Below are positions 32,810 to 42,169 of a DNA stretch of 64,000 bases, one piece after another (position 1 is the first letter of the stretch; each line of letters opens with the position of its first letter). The DNA comes from Nocardioides scoriae (GTDB lineage: Bacteria > Actinomycetota > Actinomycetes > Propionibacteriales > Nocardioidaceae), in the NCBI RefSeq assembly GCF_900104965.1, contig NZ_LT629757.1, positions 1,426,001 to 1,490,000 on the forward strand. The letters run 5' to 3'. The notes under the pieces are model-generated. The model searched no databases and was not told the DNA's origin. It saw only the letters and a list, made by a program, of their open reading frames with translations. A program made the translations under genes and the position numbers.

Positions 32810-35800
32810 TGCGGCCACGCCAGGTCGCCGGCCCAGCCCGACGGGCTCCCCCAGGGCCGGGCCAGGTAGGCCAGCGAGGCGACGACCGCGAGCCCCGCGA
32901 CCGGCACCACCGGCGGGTCCCAGCCGCGGCGGGCGCGCAGCGCGTCGGCCAGCACGCACAGCACGGCCAGCCCGGCCCCCCACCACCCGGCGAGCAGGGT
33001 GCCACCGACCACGGCCGCGGCGGCGCCCACCACCCGGGGTGCGCGCACCTCGTGCAGCCCGGGCAGGCGCGCGCCGTCGCCGCGCCGGCGGAGCAGCGCG
33101 GCGCCGAGCAGCAGCCCGACGAGCGTCACCAGCCCGGCGCCGACCCCGGCCCGGTAGACCGTGTCGGGGCCGAACCGGGCCCGCAGGTCGTCGGTCGGCT
33201 CCTCCAGCAGCCAGCCCTGCTGCCAGCCGTCGACCGTCACCGCGGTCAGCGACCGGCCGTCGGCGGTGGCCGACCAGCCGGCGTTGCGGTTCTGGCGCAC
33301 CGTCACCAGGCCCGCCGCGGCTGCACCCGTGTGCAGCTCGGTGGGGCCGGGCCGGGTCGCCGTGACGGGGTCGGCCGCGACCGCGGGCAGCGCGACGCCG
33401 CCCTCCCGGCGCAGCACCAGGCTGGTCGCCTCGAACCCGCCGCCCGGGCGCAGCACGACCTCGTGCGTGCCGGCGGCGAGGGACAGCGGGCCGGCGTCGT
33501 CACCGGTCGGCGTGCCCCCGGCGCGGGCGCCGGCCGTGCAGAGCGTGGCGGGCAGGCTGCGGCCGGCGTAGAGGTCGGCGTCCGAGGCGCGCACCGACGT
33601 CGGCACCGCCGTGCCGTCGACCTCGACCATCGGGCCGCTGCCGCAGCCGCGCTCGACCACGCGCGCGGAGGGCGTCAGGGGCAGCCCGGCGGCTCCGCGC
33701 AGCCGCAGCTCCCCCACCCCGGCACCGACCTGCCCCGAGGGGGCGCCCGGGTCCAGGTCCTCGGTCGGGGCGGTGGCCGTGACGGCGATCCGGAGCAGGC
33801 GGGTGCGCAGCGCCGGGAAGCTCGCCTCGCCGTCGTCGTCGAGCTCCACCACGCGCCGGCCGCCGGACCAGGTGAGCACGACCTCGGTGGGACGCGCGGC
33901 CGGCAGGTCGTCGGAGAGCGCCAGCGAGAGCCCGGAGACGCGCTGGGGCTGCAGCCAGCCCACCGTCAGCGTCGGGCGCGGGTCGTCGACGTCGGCGAGC
34001 CAGGCCGTCCCGGGGTCTGCGTCGACGGCGGCCAGTCCGCCCGCGCGCGGGTCGTCCACCCCGGTCGAGGACACCGCGACGCTGACCGGCTGCTCGCGGA
34101 ACAGCAGCTCGTCGAGGGCCGCACCGGGCTGCGGGCGGACGGTGAGCTGCGCGTCGTACGCCGCGGCGGCGGGCAGGGCGAAGCCCCGGGCCGCCCCGGC
34201 CTGCTCCTCGGAGCTGCGCACCACCGAGGGACGGCACGGGACCGCGGCGCCCACCTCCGCGCAGCCGTCTCGCGGGTCGAGGTCGGGTCGCAGCACCACG
34301 GCGTCGGGGGCACCCCAGGCGCGTGGCAGCGTCGGGAGGTCCAGGCGTCGCACCACGGACAGCCCGTCGGTGCCGACGTCGGCCAGCGCCAGCGGCGGCC
34401 CGGAGCCGACCGCCTCGACCTCGAGCCACGACGTCCGCGCACCGTCGAGGTCGACCTCGGCCCGCACCCCCGCGGCCAGGGGCACGGGCGCGGTCGTGCC
34501 CGCCTGGGTGCGGACCCGGACGCTCTGGCGCTCGCCCGCCGAGCTCCCGCCGAGCAGGGTCACGGTGCCGAGGGGCCGGGACCGGTCGAAGGTGACCCGC
34601 CAGCGGTCGGGGCGGTCCCCGCCCCGGTTGGCGACCCACTCGGTCAGCGCGTCCCCGTCGAGGGCGGCGTACGGCAGCCGGCCGCGGTCGGCGCCGCCGG
34701 ACGCGATCGCGTCGCTGGCCGAGGACGACGCGGCGACGGCTGCGGCCCCCTGCAGCGACGCGGTGGTCGACCAGGCGTCCTGGCCGGCGTCGAGGTAGTC
34801 GCGCGTCGGGTTGCCGGTGCGGCGCACGTCACCGGGGGTCAGGGTCGCGGACGCCCCGTCGTGGATCCGGCCGAAGGACCGCTCCCGCGCCCGCAGCCCG
34901 TCGGTGAGCACCACGCCGGTGCCGGCCGGCAGGGACGCCAGGTCGCCGTCGGGCACGTCGGGGGCCAGCACGGTCGCCCCGTCGCCGACCACGCCGGCGT
35001 CGACGAGGTCGGCCAGGTCCTCGGGGCCGCCGGCCACCACCGTGGGAGCGGTGGTCGCCGCCGCGTCCCCGCGCGCCGCGTCCAGCGCGAAGACCTCGAC
35101 CGCGGGTCGCTCGGCCTGCCAGCCGCCGTTGACGACCAGCCGGCGGTCGCCGTCGAAGAGGTGGGCACCGCCGCCGACGCTGGGGCCGAAGGTCGCGACG
35201 CGGCTCAGTCCGGGCGTCCGCGCCAGGGCCTGGTGGACCAGCACCGGGTCGGGCACGTCCTCGCGGGGCGCGAGGTCGTTGCGGACCACGAGGTGCTGCA
35301 CGCCCGCGCGGCGCAGCTGCTCGGCCAGGCCCGCGGAGCCCTCCCCCCGGGCGAACGACTGCTCCACGCGGTCGAGGGCCCGGATGTTGCCGGGCGGGGC
35401 GAGCGGGATCGCGTTGCGGACCGCCCACGAGGATCCGGTGAGGTACTGCAGCGGCTCGTCCTTCGGGGAGCCCCAGGCGTAGTCGGCGAAGCCCGACCCC
35501 GGTGCCAGCAGCGTGGTGCCGTCGGTGGCGTTGCGGTCCAGCCAGGCGGCCGTCGCGCGCCAGTAGCCGGGCACCTCCAGGACCGCGTTGCCCGGGGCCA
35601 GGCGCGTGGCCAGGGCCGGCCCGGCGCAGACGGTCACGGCGAGCAGCGCCAGCCCGAGCGCCACGGTGCGGTCCACGCGCAGGTGGGCGGCGCCCGCCCG
35701 CGCCCGGCCGGCGTCCAGCAGCGTCTGGAGCACGAGGCCGAGCCCGACCACTAGCGGCAGCCGGACGACGGGGTCGAACTTGTGGACGTTGCGCAGCGGG

Positions 35801-36876
35801 GCCAGGGCCCCGTCGAGCAGGCCGCCGAGCCCGTCGGCGAACAGGCCCTGCACGCTGCCCTGGTGGCCCGCGGTCACCATGACGAGGCCCACCAGCAGCG
35901 ACAGCGACAGGAACAGCCGGTGCGGGTGGCGGCGCACCAGCAGGCCGGCGAGCCCGAGCGCGAGCAGCACGCCGCTGTTGAGGGCCAGGTAGCCCTGCGA
36001 GACCAGGTCGTTGCCGGCCCGGGACTCCAGCGACAGGTAGGGCACCCAGTCCGAGGTGCCGCGCATCGCGTCGAGCACGGTGGTCGGGAAGGTCGTCACC
36101 GAGCTGGTCTCGATGAAGTCGAGGAAGGGCGGGCTGTAGGCGCCGAGCACGAACAGCGGCACCAGCCACCACAGCGTCCCGAGCAGCGTGAACAGAGGCC
36201 ACCAGACCAGCAGCTGGCGGCGGCGCGGGCCCCGGCTGCGGGTCAGCACCCACACCGCCCCCAGCGGGAGCACGGCGAAGGTCGCCGCGGCGTTGACGCC
36301 GCCGACCATGGCCACGGCCAGCGCCGAGAGCGCCGCGGCCCGGCGGGCCGACCCGGTCCTGGAGCCCAGCACGAGCGGGAGCAGCACCCAGGGCGCGAGC
36401 GCGCTGGGCCAGGCCTCGATCGAGATCGGGCCGATCACGGTGAGGATCCGCGGCGAGAGGGCGTACGCCGCCCCGGCGACGAGCGCGGCCAGGTCCGAGC
36501 GGACCCCGAGCGCCCGGACCACCTGGACGGCCCCCACGAAGGCCACGCACAGCAGCAGCGCCCACCACCCGCGCTGGACCACCCAGCCGGGCAGCTGCAG
36601 CAGGTCGCCGAGCCAGAAGAAGGGACCCATCGGCCACAGGTAGCCGTAGGCCTGGTTCTGCAGCTGGCCGAAGGCACCGGCCGGGTCCCACAGGTGCAGG
36701 GCGCGGCGCAGGAAGCGCCCGGGGTCGACGACGAGGTCGAACTTGGTGTCCGCCGCGAGCAGCCCGGGGTCCTGCACGAAGGCCAGTCCCACGAGCAGCA
36801 GGCAGGCGGCCGCCACCCGCAGCCGGGTGCGGTGACCGCCCTCCTGCTCGGGTGCGGGGGTCTCCCGCTCGCTCAC
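32722..36876 (-). CDS. AftD-like alpha-(1->3)-arabinofuranosyltransferase (DUF3367)
   Basis: A 1384-residue membrane transferase. The N-terminal 400 residues carry about eleven helices and the first loop holds DTKFDLVVDPGRFL, then LWDPAGAFGQLQNQAYG, YLWPMGPFF, closely matching AftD/DUF3367 proteins that add arabinofuranose branches to arabinogalactan or lipoarabinomannan from decaprenyl-phosphoarabinose. The long middle (about 430-1200) has beta-sandwich, carbohydrate-binding-like repeats, and a C-terminal group of helices closes the protein. GTG 36876 overlaps the upstream methyltransferase stop. Whether this organism has arabinan is not known; related sugars are possible. The 3' end overlaps the acyltransferase by 88 bp. 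Confidence 0.85.
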   Translation of the reverse strand: MSERETPAPEQEGGHRTRLRVAAACLLLVGLAFVQDPGLLAADTKFDLVVDPGRFLRRALHLWDPAGAFGQLQNQAYGYLWPMGPFFWLGDLLQLPGWVVQRGWWALLLCVAFVGAVQVVRALGVRSDLAALVAGAAYALSPRILTVIGPISIEAWPSALAPWVLLPLVLGSRTGSARRAAALSALAVAMVGGVNAAATFAVLPLGAVWVLTRSRGPRRRQLLVWWPLFTLLGTLWWLVPLFVLGAYSPPFLDFIETSSVTTFPTTVLDAMRGTSDWVPYLSLESRAGNDLVSQGYLALNSGVLLALGLAGLLVRRHPHRLFLSLSLLVGLVMVTAGHQGSVQGLFADGLGGLLDGALAPLRNVHKFDPVVRLPLVVGLGLVLQTLLDAGRARAGAAHLRVDRTVALGLALLAVTVCAGPALATRLAPGNAVLEVPGYWRATAAWLDRNATDGTTLLAPGSGFADYAWGSPKDEPLQYLTGSSWAVRNAIPLAPPGNIRALDRVEQSFARGEGSAGLAEQLRRAGVQHLVVRNDLAPREDVPDPVLVHQALARTPGLSRVATFGPSVGGGAHLFDGDRRLVVNGGWQAERPAVEVFALDAARGDAAATTAPTVVAGGPEDLADLVDAGVVGDGATVLAPDVPDGDLASLPAGTGVVLTDGLRARERSFGRIHDGASATLTPGDVRRTGNPTRDYLDAGQDAWSTTASLQGAAAVAASSSASDAIASGGADRGRLPYAALDGDALTEWVANRGGDRPDRWRVTFDRSRPLGTVTLLGGSSAGERQSVRVRTQAGTTAPVPLAAGVRAEVDLDGARTSWLEVEAVGSGPPLALADVGTDGLSVVRRLDLPTLPRAWGAPDAVVLRPDLDPRDGCAEVGAAVPCRPSVVRSSEEQAGAARGFALPAAAAYDAQLTVRPQPGAALDELLFREQPVSVAVSSTGVDDPRAGGLAAVDADPGTAWLADVDDPRPTLTVGWLQPQRVSGLSLALSDDLPAARPTEVVLTWSGGRRVVELDDDGEASFPALRTRLLRIAVTATAPTEDLDPGAPSGQVGAGVGELRLRGAAGLPLTPSARVVERGCGSGPMVEVDGTAVPTSVRASDADLYAGRSLPATLCTAGARAGGTPTGDDAGPLSLAAGTHEVVLRPGGGFEATSLVLRREGGVALPAVAADPVTATRPGPTELHTGAAAAGLVTVRQNRNAGWSATADGRSLTAVTVDGWQQGWLLEEPTDDLRARFGPDTVYRAGVGAGLVTLVGLLLGAALLRRRGDGARLPGLHEVRAPRVVGAAAAVVGGTLLAGWWGAGLAVLCVLADALRARRGWDPPVVPVAGLAVVASLAYLARPWGSPSGWAGDLAWPHYLVLVPVLLALVGSATERSRIAGRSTRR

Positions 36877-37622
36877 CGCTTGCGCAGCACGATCACGAGG
36901 TTCCACGTCACCACCTCGCGCACGACCGGCACGCGCAGCAGCCACCAGGTCCAGCGCGGGTTGTAGCGCGGGAGCAGGGCGACGACGTCGGCGTCCTGCT
37001 GGCGGCGGGCCCACCGCAGGCCGTCGCGGACCGTGACGGCGAACAGCGACTCGCCGAAGCGGTTCTTGGGCTCGTGCCCGTGGGTGCGGCGGTAGCGCGC
37101 CCGTGCCCGGCGGCCGCCGAGGAAGTGCCACGGAGCGGTCTCGTGGCCGCCGTGCGGCCCGAACCACACCGTCCAGCTGAGGAAGACGGTCCCGCCGGGG
37201 CGGGTGACGCGCACCATCTCCTCGGCCATCCGCCACGGGTCGGGCACGTGCTCGAGCACGTTGCTGGAGTAGCAGACGTCGAAGGCGGCGTCGCGGAACG
37301 GCAGCTCCATGCCGCTGCCGACGACCGTGCCGGTCGCGATGTCGCCCAGACCGGCGAGCTCGCCGGCGTCGGCGTCCAGCGCCAGGTAGGAGGCGCCCTC
37401 GCGCTGGAAGGCGTCGCGGAAGTAGCCCGGGCCGCCGCCGACGTCGAGCATCAGCGCCCCGCGCAGGTCCACGAAGTGGCGCAGCTGCTCGGCCGAGTCC
37501 TCGGCCAGCGCGCCGTAGAAGCGTGCCGGGTCGGTCTGCTCGTGGCGGAACTCGCCGAGCAACCGGACCGCCCGCTGCAGGGTGGCGCGCCACCGGGGGG
37601 CGCCGTCTCGGGGGGCGGACAC
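36873..37622 (-). CDS. Class I SAM-dependent methyltransferase of the glycan cluster
   Basis: A 249-residue methyltransferase. Motif I is MLDVGGGPGYFRDAF (about residues 58-72); later blocks LPFRDAAFDVCYSSNVLEHV and VTRPGGTVFLSW are standard for Methyltransf_11. A C-terminal hydrophobic stretch (WTWWLLRVPVVREVV) may associate with the membrane. It is coupled to the AftD-like gene through a GTGA overlap, and starts (GTG 37622) 36 bp from the divergent GT4 gene, so the two share a promoter region. It probably modifies a sugar or a lipid carrier in envelope glycan synthesis (inference). Confidence 0.85.
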   Translation of the reverse strand: MSAPRDGAPRWRATLQRAVRLLGEFRHEQTDPARFYGALAEDSAEQLRHFVDLRGALMLDVGGGPGYFRDAFQREGASYLALDADAGELAGLGDIATGTVVGSGMELPFRDAAFDVCYSSNVLEHVPDPWRMAEEMVRVTRPGGTVFLSWTVWFGPHGGHETAPWHFLGGRRARARYRRTHGHEPKNRFGESLFAVTVRDGLRWARRQQDADVVALLPRYNPRWTWWLLRVPVVREVVTWNLVIVLRKR

Positions 37623-37658
37623 GCGGGCGAGCGTACCCGTGGGCCTAGGGTGCCCCGC

Positions 37659-38849
37659 ATGCCCCGCCCCGACGCCTCGTCCCACCCCGGTCCGCCGCTC
37701 GGGAGCGACGCCCTCGACGGCGCCCGGATCGTCTTCCTCAGCTGGCGCGACACCCACAACCCGGAGGGTGGCGGCGCCGAGCGCTACCTCGAGCAGATGG
37801 CCGCCGGGCTGGTCGCCCGCGGCGCCCACGTGACCATCTTCTGCGCCGCGCACGCTGCCGCACCGCCCGACGAGACCCGCGACGGCATCCGGTTCGTGCG
37901 CCGCGGCTCCAAGCTCTCGGTCTACCCCGCCGGCATGCGCGCGCTGCGGCGCGGCGACCTCGGCGAGCCCGACCTCGTGGTCGACGTCCAGAACGGCCTG
38001 CCGTTCTTCTCGCGGCTGGTCACCCGCGCGCCCGTCGTGGTGCTGGTCCACCACGTGCACCGCGAGCAGTGGCCGGTCGTCTACCCCGGCCTGGTGGGCC
38101 GCGTCGGCTGGTGGATCGAGCACCGGCTCTCCCCCGTGCTCTACCGGAGCTCGCAGTACGTCGCGGTGTCGCGCGCCACGCGCACGGAGCTGCGTGAGCT
38201 CGGGGTGCGGGGGCGCCGCGTGGCCGTGGTGCACAACGGCACCGACCCGGCCGTGCCCACGGGCACCGCCGAGGCCGACCACCCGCTGGTCGCGGTCGTC
38301 GGGCGGCTGGTCCCCCACAAGCAGGTCGAGCACGCCATCGACGCCACCGTGGCGCTGCGCGAGGAGTTCCCCGACCTGCGCCTGCACGTCGTCGGCGGCG
38401 GCTGGTGGGAGGGCCGCCTGCACGAGCACGCCGAGACCCACGCGGCCGGCTCGGTCGTCTTCGAGGGCCACGTCGACGAGCAGCGCAAGCACGAGGTCTA
38501 CCAGCAGGCGTGGGTGCTGGCCCTGCCCTCGCTCAAGGAGGGCTGGGGCCTGGTCGTCGGCGAGGCCGGCATGCACGGCACCCCGACGGTGGCCTACGCC
38601 AGCGCGGGCGGCACCCGCGAGTCCATCGAGGACGGCGTCTCCGGGCTGCTGGTCGACGACCCCGACGAGCTCACGGCCGCGCTGGGCGCGCTGCTGCGCG
38701 ACCCGGAGCTGCGCTCACGGCTCTCGGCCGGGGCACGACGGATGAGCCACCTCTTCACCTGGGAGCACGCCCAGGAGTCCTTCGCCGTGGTGCTGCGCGA
38801 GGTGCTGGCGGGCCGACGCGTGGAGAGCCAGGACCCCGACGAGTCCTAG
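37659..38849 (+). CDS. GT4-family glycosyltransferase
   Basis: A 396-residue cytoplasmic retaining glycosyltransferase of the GT-B fold. The N-terminal domain has the acceptor-side loop NPEGGGAERYLEQMA (about residues 34-48). The donor-binding domain shows VVGRLVPHKQVEHAI and LPSLKEGWGLVVGEAGMHGTPTVA, the E-x7-E motif of GT4 (Glu in KEGWG and EAGMHG). Donor is likely a nucleotide sugar, acceptor a lipid-linked glycan. ATG 37659 is used. It belongs to the envelope cluster and is oriented away from the methyltransferase. Confidence 0.88.
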   Translation: MPRPDASSHPGPPLGSDALDGARIVFLSWRDTHNPEGGGAERYLEQMAAGLVARGAHVTIFCAAHAAAPPDETRDGIRFVRRGSKLSVYPAGMRALRRGDLGEPDLVVDVQNGLPFFSRLVTRAPVVVLVHHVHREQWPVVYPGLVGRVGWWIEHRLSPVLYRSSQYVAVSRATRTELRELGVRGRRVAVVHNGTDPAVPTGTAEADHPLVAVVGRLVPHKQVEHAIDATVALREEFPDLRLHVVGGGWWEGRLHEHAETHAAGSVVFEGHVDEQRKHEVYQQAWVLALPSLKEGWGLVVGEAGMHGTPTVAYASAGGTRESIEDGVSGLLVDDPDELTAALGALLRDPELRSRLSAGARRMSHLFTWEHAQESFAVVLREVLAGRRVESQDPDES

Positions 38850-38865
38850 CGGGCGGGACGGGAGG

Positions 38866-39027
38866 TCAGTTGCTGCCGTAGTCGATGACGACGGGGGCGT
38901 TGACGTCGGCCGGCGACTCGCTGGGCGCGCTGGTCTGCGAGCTCACCAGCCCCACGATGCTGACCGCTGCTACTGCTCCGCCGGCGACAACGCTGGCGAT
39001 GGTCGTCACGATCGACGTTCCCACCAT
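38866..39027 (-). CDS. DUF2613 small membrane protein
   Basis: A 53-residue peptide of the actinobacterial DUF2613 family. It starts MVGTSIVTTIASVVAGGAVA and has a single membrane helix (about residues 7-28), then a short Ser/Pro/Asn tail ending in VIDYGSN. The start is firm: AGGGAGG lies five bases upstream of ATG 39027. Function is unknown; the family is found beside envelope genes. It ends 16 bp from the convergent GT4 gene and is transcribed away from the 595-residue membrane protein's 3' end. Confidence 0.85.
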   Translation of the reverse strand: MVGTSIVTTIASVVAGGAVAAVSIVGLVSSQTSAPSESPADVNAPVVIDYGSN

Positions 39028-39073
39028 GTGGACCTCCCTAGTCGCCGGTGACCCTACCAACAGGTAGGCCCGA

Positions 39074-40861
39074 TCACCGCATCGGCGGGGTCGCGCCGCG
39101 CGGTGGGCTGGTCCGGCCCTCGTGACGCCGCCCTCGTCGGGCGCCCACGGCCCGGAGCAGGCCCAGGACGGTGCCCGCCACCAGCGCCCCGACGTACGCC
39201 GCCCAGGCCAGGGTCATGGCCACCACCCAGGTGCGCGGGACGACCGGCGGGGCGACGTCGCCCAGGGCCTGCACGAGCAGCACGTCGCCGTCGTACGCCG
39301 TGCGGCCGGCGACCGCGGGCGCCTCGCCGGCGTCGCGCTCGGTGACCACCACGCCGATGCCGAGGTCGCGCAGGGCGTCGGCGCGGGCGCGCTCGTCCCC
39401 CTGTCGGAGCGCCTCGCCGACGGCCCGTGCGCGGGGGTCCTCCCCCGGCACGACGCGACCGCCCACGGACAGCGCGTCGTCGGCCACGAAGTCGCGTCCC
39501 AGGGCGCGCCCGGTCGGGTCGAGCACCTTGCGGTCGCCGTTCCAGGCCGGCTGGCGGTAGCTGCTGAACGGCAGCAGCACCACGTCGCCGTCGAGCCCCG
39601 CCACGACCGCGCGGGCCGCCGCCAGGTCGGCGGGGAGCTCGACCGCCTCCAGCCGACCGCCCGCGCCGAGGCCGGCGTCGGGCAGCGTGGCGACCGGGAG
39701 CAGCACCAGCGCCACGCCCAGTCCCGGGCGCGCCGCCGCCGGCAGCGCCCGGACCAGCCGGGCCGCTCCCTCCCCGAGGACCAGCGCCAGCCCGGGGGCG
39801 ACCAGGGCGAGCAGCCGGGTGCTGTCGCGCAGCACCCCTCCCCCGGGCACCGACGCGGCCAGCGAGCCCAGCGCCGTCGGCGCGACCCAGGACAGGGTCG
39901 CCGCGCCCCAGCCGAGAACGGCACACCCCGCCAGGGCCGCGACCAGCGGGGTCCCGAGCCGGCGGCGCAGCCCGGTGGCGCCCAGCACGACCAGCACCAC
40001 GACGGCCGCCAGCCACAGCCAGCCCGGGACGCCCAGCCGGCTGGCGGGGACGACCTCGGCGTTCCAGATGCCGCCGAGCGTGAGAGCGGCCAGCGGGCCC
40101 GGGAGCCCGCCCTCGTCCTGCAGGGCGAACCGGCTCGACGCGCCCGCGTCGGTCGTCGCGACCGACGCGTGCAGCAGCCCCGACACCAGCCACGGCGCGT
40201 TCGCCACGAGCAGCGTCGCCGCGACGACCAGCAGTCCCCGCCCCCGACGGGCCGGCCCGACGGTGAGGGTGGTGGCCAGCAGGAGCAGGGCGGTCACCAG
40301 CCCGGTGCTGGCGCTCAGGCTGCCCAGCGGGACCAGCCCCCACAGGGACGCGGGCACCACGCCGCTGCGTCGCCAGGCGAGCACCGCCGAGACGACCCAC
40401 GGGGCGACGGCGTACCCCACCAGGACCGGCCAGTGCCCCATCACCAGCCGCTCGACCACGAACGGGTTCCAGACGTACGCCGTGGCGCTCACCAGCTGCG
40501 CCACCAGGGAGCCGCGGTCGGCGAGCCGGAGCACGCCGAGACCGGCCCCGACCAGGGTCCCGAGCAGCACGAGGTGCTGCAGCAGCTGGCCCGGCACCAC
40601 CTCGTCGAGGACCGCCACCACCGCGTCGGAGGGCACCGCACGCGGGAGCGCGCTGCCCACGCCCAGGGCGTCGCGGGTCAGCGCCAGGTCGGGCACCCAG
40701 ACCATGTCGTAGGTCAGCACGTGGCCCGGCAGCAGCGCCGGTCCGAGCAGCACCACCGCGAGCACCAGCACCCACACCACGGGCAGCCGGCGACGCCACG
40801 TCGACCCCACGTCTCGGCCTCCCCGGCTGCGGCGCCCCGGCGCGGTTCGTCGGAGCGACAC
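39074..40861 (-). CDS. Polytopic membrane protein of the envelope cluster
   Basis: A 595-residue protein with about twelve membrane helices, starting with a basic N-terminus. The early loop reads GHVLTYDMVWVPDLALTRDA and further on ATAYVWNPFVVERLVMGHWP. An acidic-loop-then-helices plan again resembles GT-C transferases or a YfhO-like protein, but no catalytic motif is certain. The C-terminal soluble part (about 400-540) precedes a last helix. It is divergent from the flippase gene, 41 bp between starts, and near the AftD-like gene, so a function in glycan assembly is likely but not specified. Alternative later starts are possible. Confidence 0.7.
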   Translation of the reverse strand: MSLRRTAPGRRSRGGRDVGSTWRRRLPVVWVLVLAVVLLGPALLPGHVLTYDMVWVPDLALTRDALGVGSALPRAVPSDAVVAVLDEVVPGQLLQHLVLLGTLVGAGLGVLRLADRGSLVAQLVSATAYVWNPFVVERLVMGHWPVLVGYAVAPWVVSAVLAWRRSGVVPASLWGLVPLGSLSASTGLVTALLLLATTLTVGPARRGRGLLVVAATLLVANAPWLVSGLLHASVATTDAGASSRFALQDEGGLPGPLAALTLGGIWNAEVVPASRLGVPGWLWLAAVVVLVVLGATGLRRRLGTPLVAALAGCAVLGWGAATLSWVAPTALGSLAASVPGGGVLRDSTRLLALVAPGLALVLGEGAARLVRALPAAARPGLGVALVLLPVATLPDAGLGAGGRLEAVELPADLAAARAVVAGLDGDVVLLPFSSYRQPAWNGDRKVLDPTGRALGRDFVADDALSVGGRVVPGEDPRARAVGEALRQGDERARADALRDLGIGVVVTERDAGEAPAVAGRTAYDGDVLLVQALGDVAPPVVPRTWVVAMTLAWAAYVGALVAGTVLGLLRAVGARRGRRHEGRTSPPRGATPPMR

Positions 40862-40902
40862 CAGATCAAACCACCCGGAACCGCGCCCCGTAGGCTCACC
40901 TG

Positions 40903-42159
40903 GTGACGGAGGGCAGCACGCGCGGCGACTGGACGCGCAACGGCGGGGTCATCGCCGTGGCCATGGCCGTCATGAACGTGACCACCTACGGCTACACCAT
41001 GGTGGCGGCCCGGCTCCTCGGCCCCGGCAGCTACGGCGCCTTCGCCGCCGTGATGGGCCTGCTGCTCGTCATCGGCGTCCTCCAGCTGGGCCTGCAGACC
41101 ACCGGCGCGCGCCGGATCGCGGCCCAGCCCGAGAGCGTCGCCGAGGTCGAGCGGGCGCTGATGCGGGTCACCTACGGCGCGGCCGCCGTCCTGGCCCTGG
41201 TCTGCCTGCTGCTCTCGCCGCTGGTCGACCGGCTGCTCCACCTCGGCAGCCTGCCCACCGCGGTCCTGGTGGCGTTCACCGCGCTGCCGATGACGGTGAT
41301 GGGCGGCCAGGCCGGGGTCCTCCAGGGCGAGCGGCGGTGGCGGGCCCTCGCGGCGCTCTACCTCGCGGCCGGGGTGCCTCGCCTGCTCCTCGGCGGCGCG
41401 CTGCTGGCGTGGCGCCCGACCGAGACCATGGCCGTGCTGGCGGTGACCGTCGCCTTCGTCGCCCCCGTCGTGGTCGGGTGGTGGGCGCTGCGCCGCTCCG
41501 CGCCGGGTCGCAGCCAGGCAGCGACCGGGCTCCACGACGAGCGCAGCATCCTGGCCGAGACCTTCCGCAACTCCCACGCGCTGCTCGCGTTCTTCGCGCT
41601 CTCCAACGCCGACGTCATCATCGCGCGCGACGTGCTCGGCGGCCACGAGTCGGGGCTCTACGCCGGCGGCCTGATCCTCGTCAAGGCGGTGCTGTTCCTG
41701 CCGCAGTTCGTGGTCGTGGTCGCCTTCCCGTCGATGTCCGACGGTCGCAGCCGAGGCCGTGCGCTGGCCGGCAGCGTGGGCGTCGTGCTGGTCCTGGGCG
41801 TGGTCTCGACGCTGGGCGCCCTGGTGCTGAGCGGCCTGGCGCTGGTCTTCGTCGGCGGCCCGGAATACGCCGAGATCCAGGACCGGCTCTGGCTGTTCGC
41901 GATCCTCGGCACCGTGCTGTCGGTGGTGCAGCTGCTCGTCTACAGCGTGGTCGCCCGGCAGTCGCGCCGGTCGGTCTACCTGCTGTGGGGCGGCCTGGTC
42001 GCCCTGGTGCTGGCCACCCGCGCGGTCGACGACGCGACGTCGCTGGCGCTGGTCGTGGTGGCCGTCGACGCCGTGGTCATGCTGGCCCTGCTCGCCACCA
42101 GCGTGCACGGCCTGCGGGGCAGCCGGACGGTCGTGCGCGAGGACGCCCGGGTCGGCTAG
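40903..42159 (+). CDS. Wzx/MurJ-like polysaccharide flippase family protein
   Basis: A 418-residue protein with twelve or so membrane helices in the MOP exporter pattern (polysaccharide biosynthesis / oligosaccharide flippase). Early segments TTYGYTMVAARLLGPGSYGAFAA and GLQTTGARRIAA are typical of the family. It probably moves a lipid-linked oligosaccharide across the membrane for the neighbouring transferases. GTG 40903 is the start. It ends ten bases from the convergent polA stop. Confidence 0.85.
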   Translation: MTEGSTRGDWTRNGGVIAVAMAVMNVTTYGYTMVAARLLGPGSYGAFAAVMGLLLVIGVLQLGLQTTGARRIAAQPESVAEVERALMRVTYGAAAVLALVCLLLSPLVDRLLHLGSLPTAVLVAFTALPMTVMGGQAGVLQGERRWRALAALYLAAGVPRLLLGGALLAWRPTETMAVLAVTVAFVAPVVVGWWALRRSAPGRSQAATGLHDERSILAETFRNSHALLAFFALSNADVIIARDVLGGHESGLYAGGLILVKAVLFLPQFVVVVAFPSMSDGRSRGRALAGSVGVVLVLGVVSTLGALVLSGLALVFVGGPEYAEIQDRLWLFAILGTVLSVVQLLVYSVVARQSRRSVYLLWGGLVALVLATRAVDDATSLALVVVAVDAVVMLALLATSVHGLRGSRTVVREDARVG

Positions 42160-42169
42160 CGCCGGTCGG

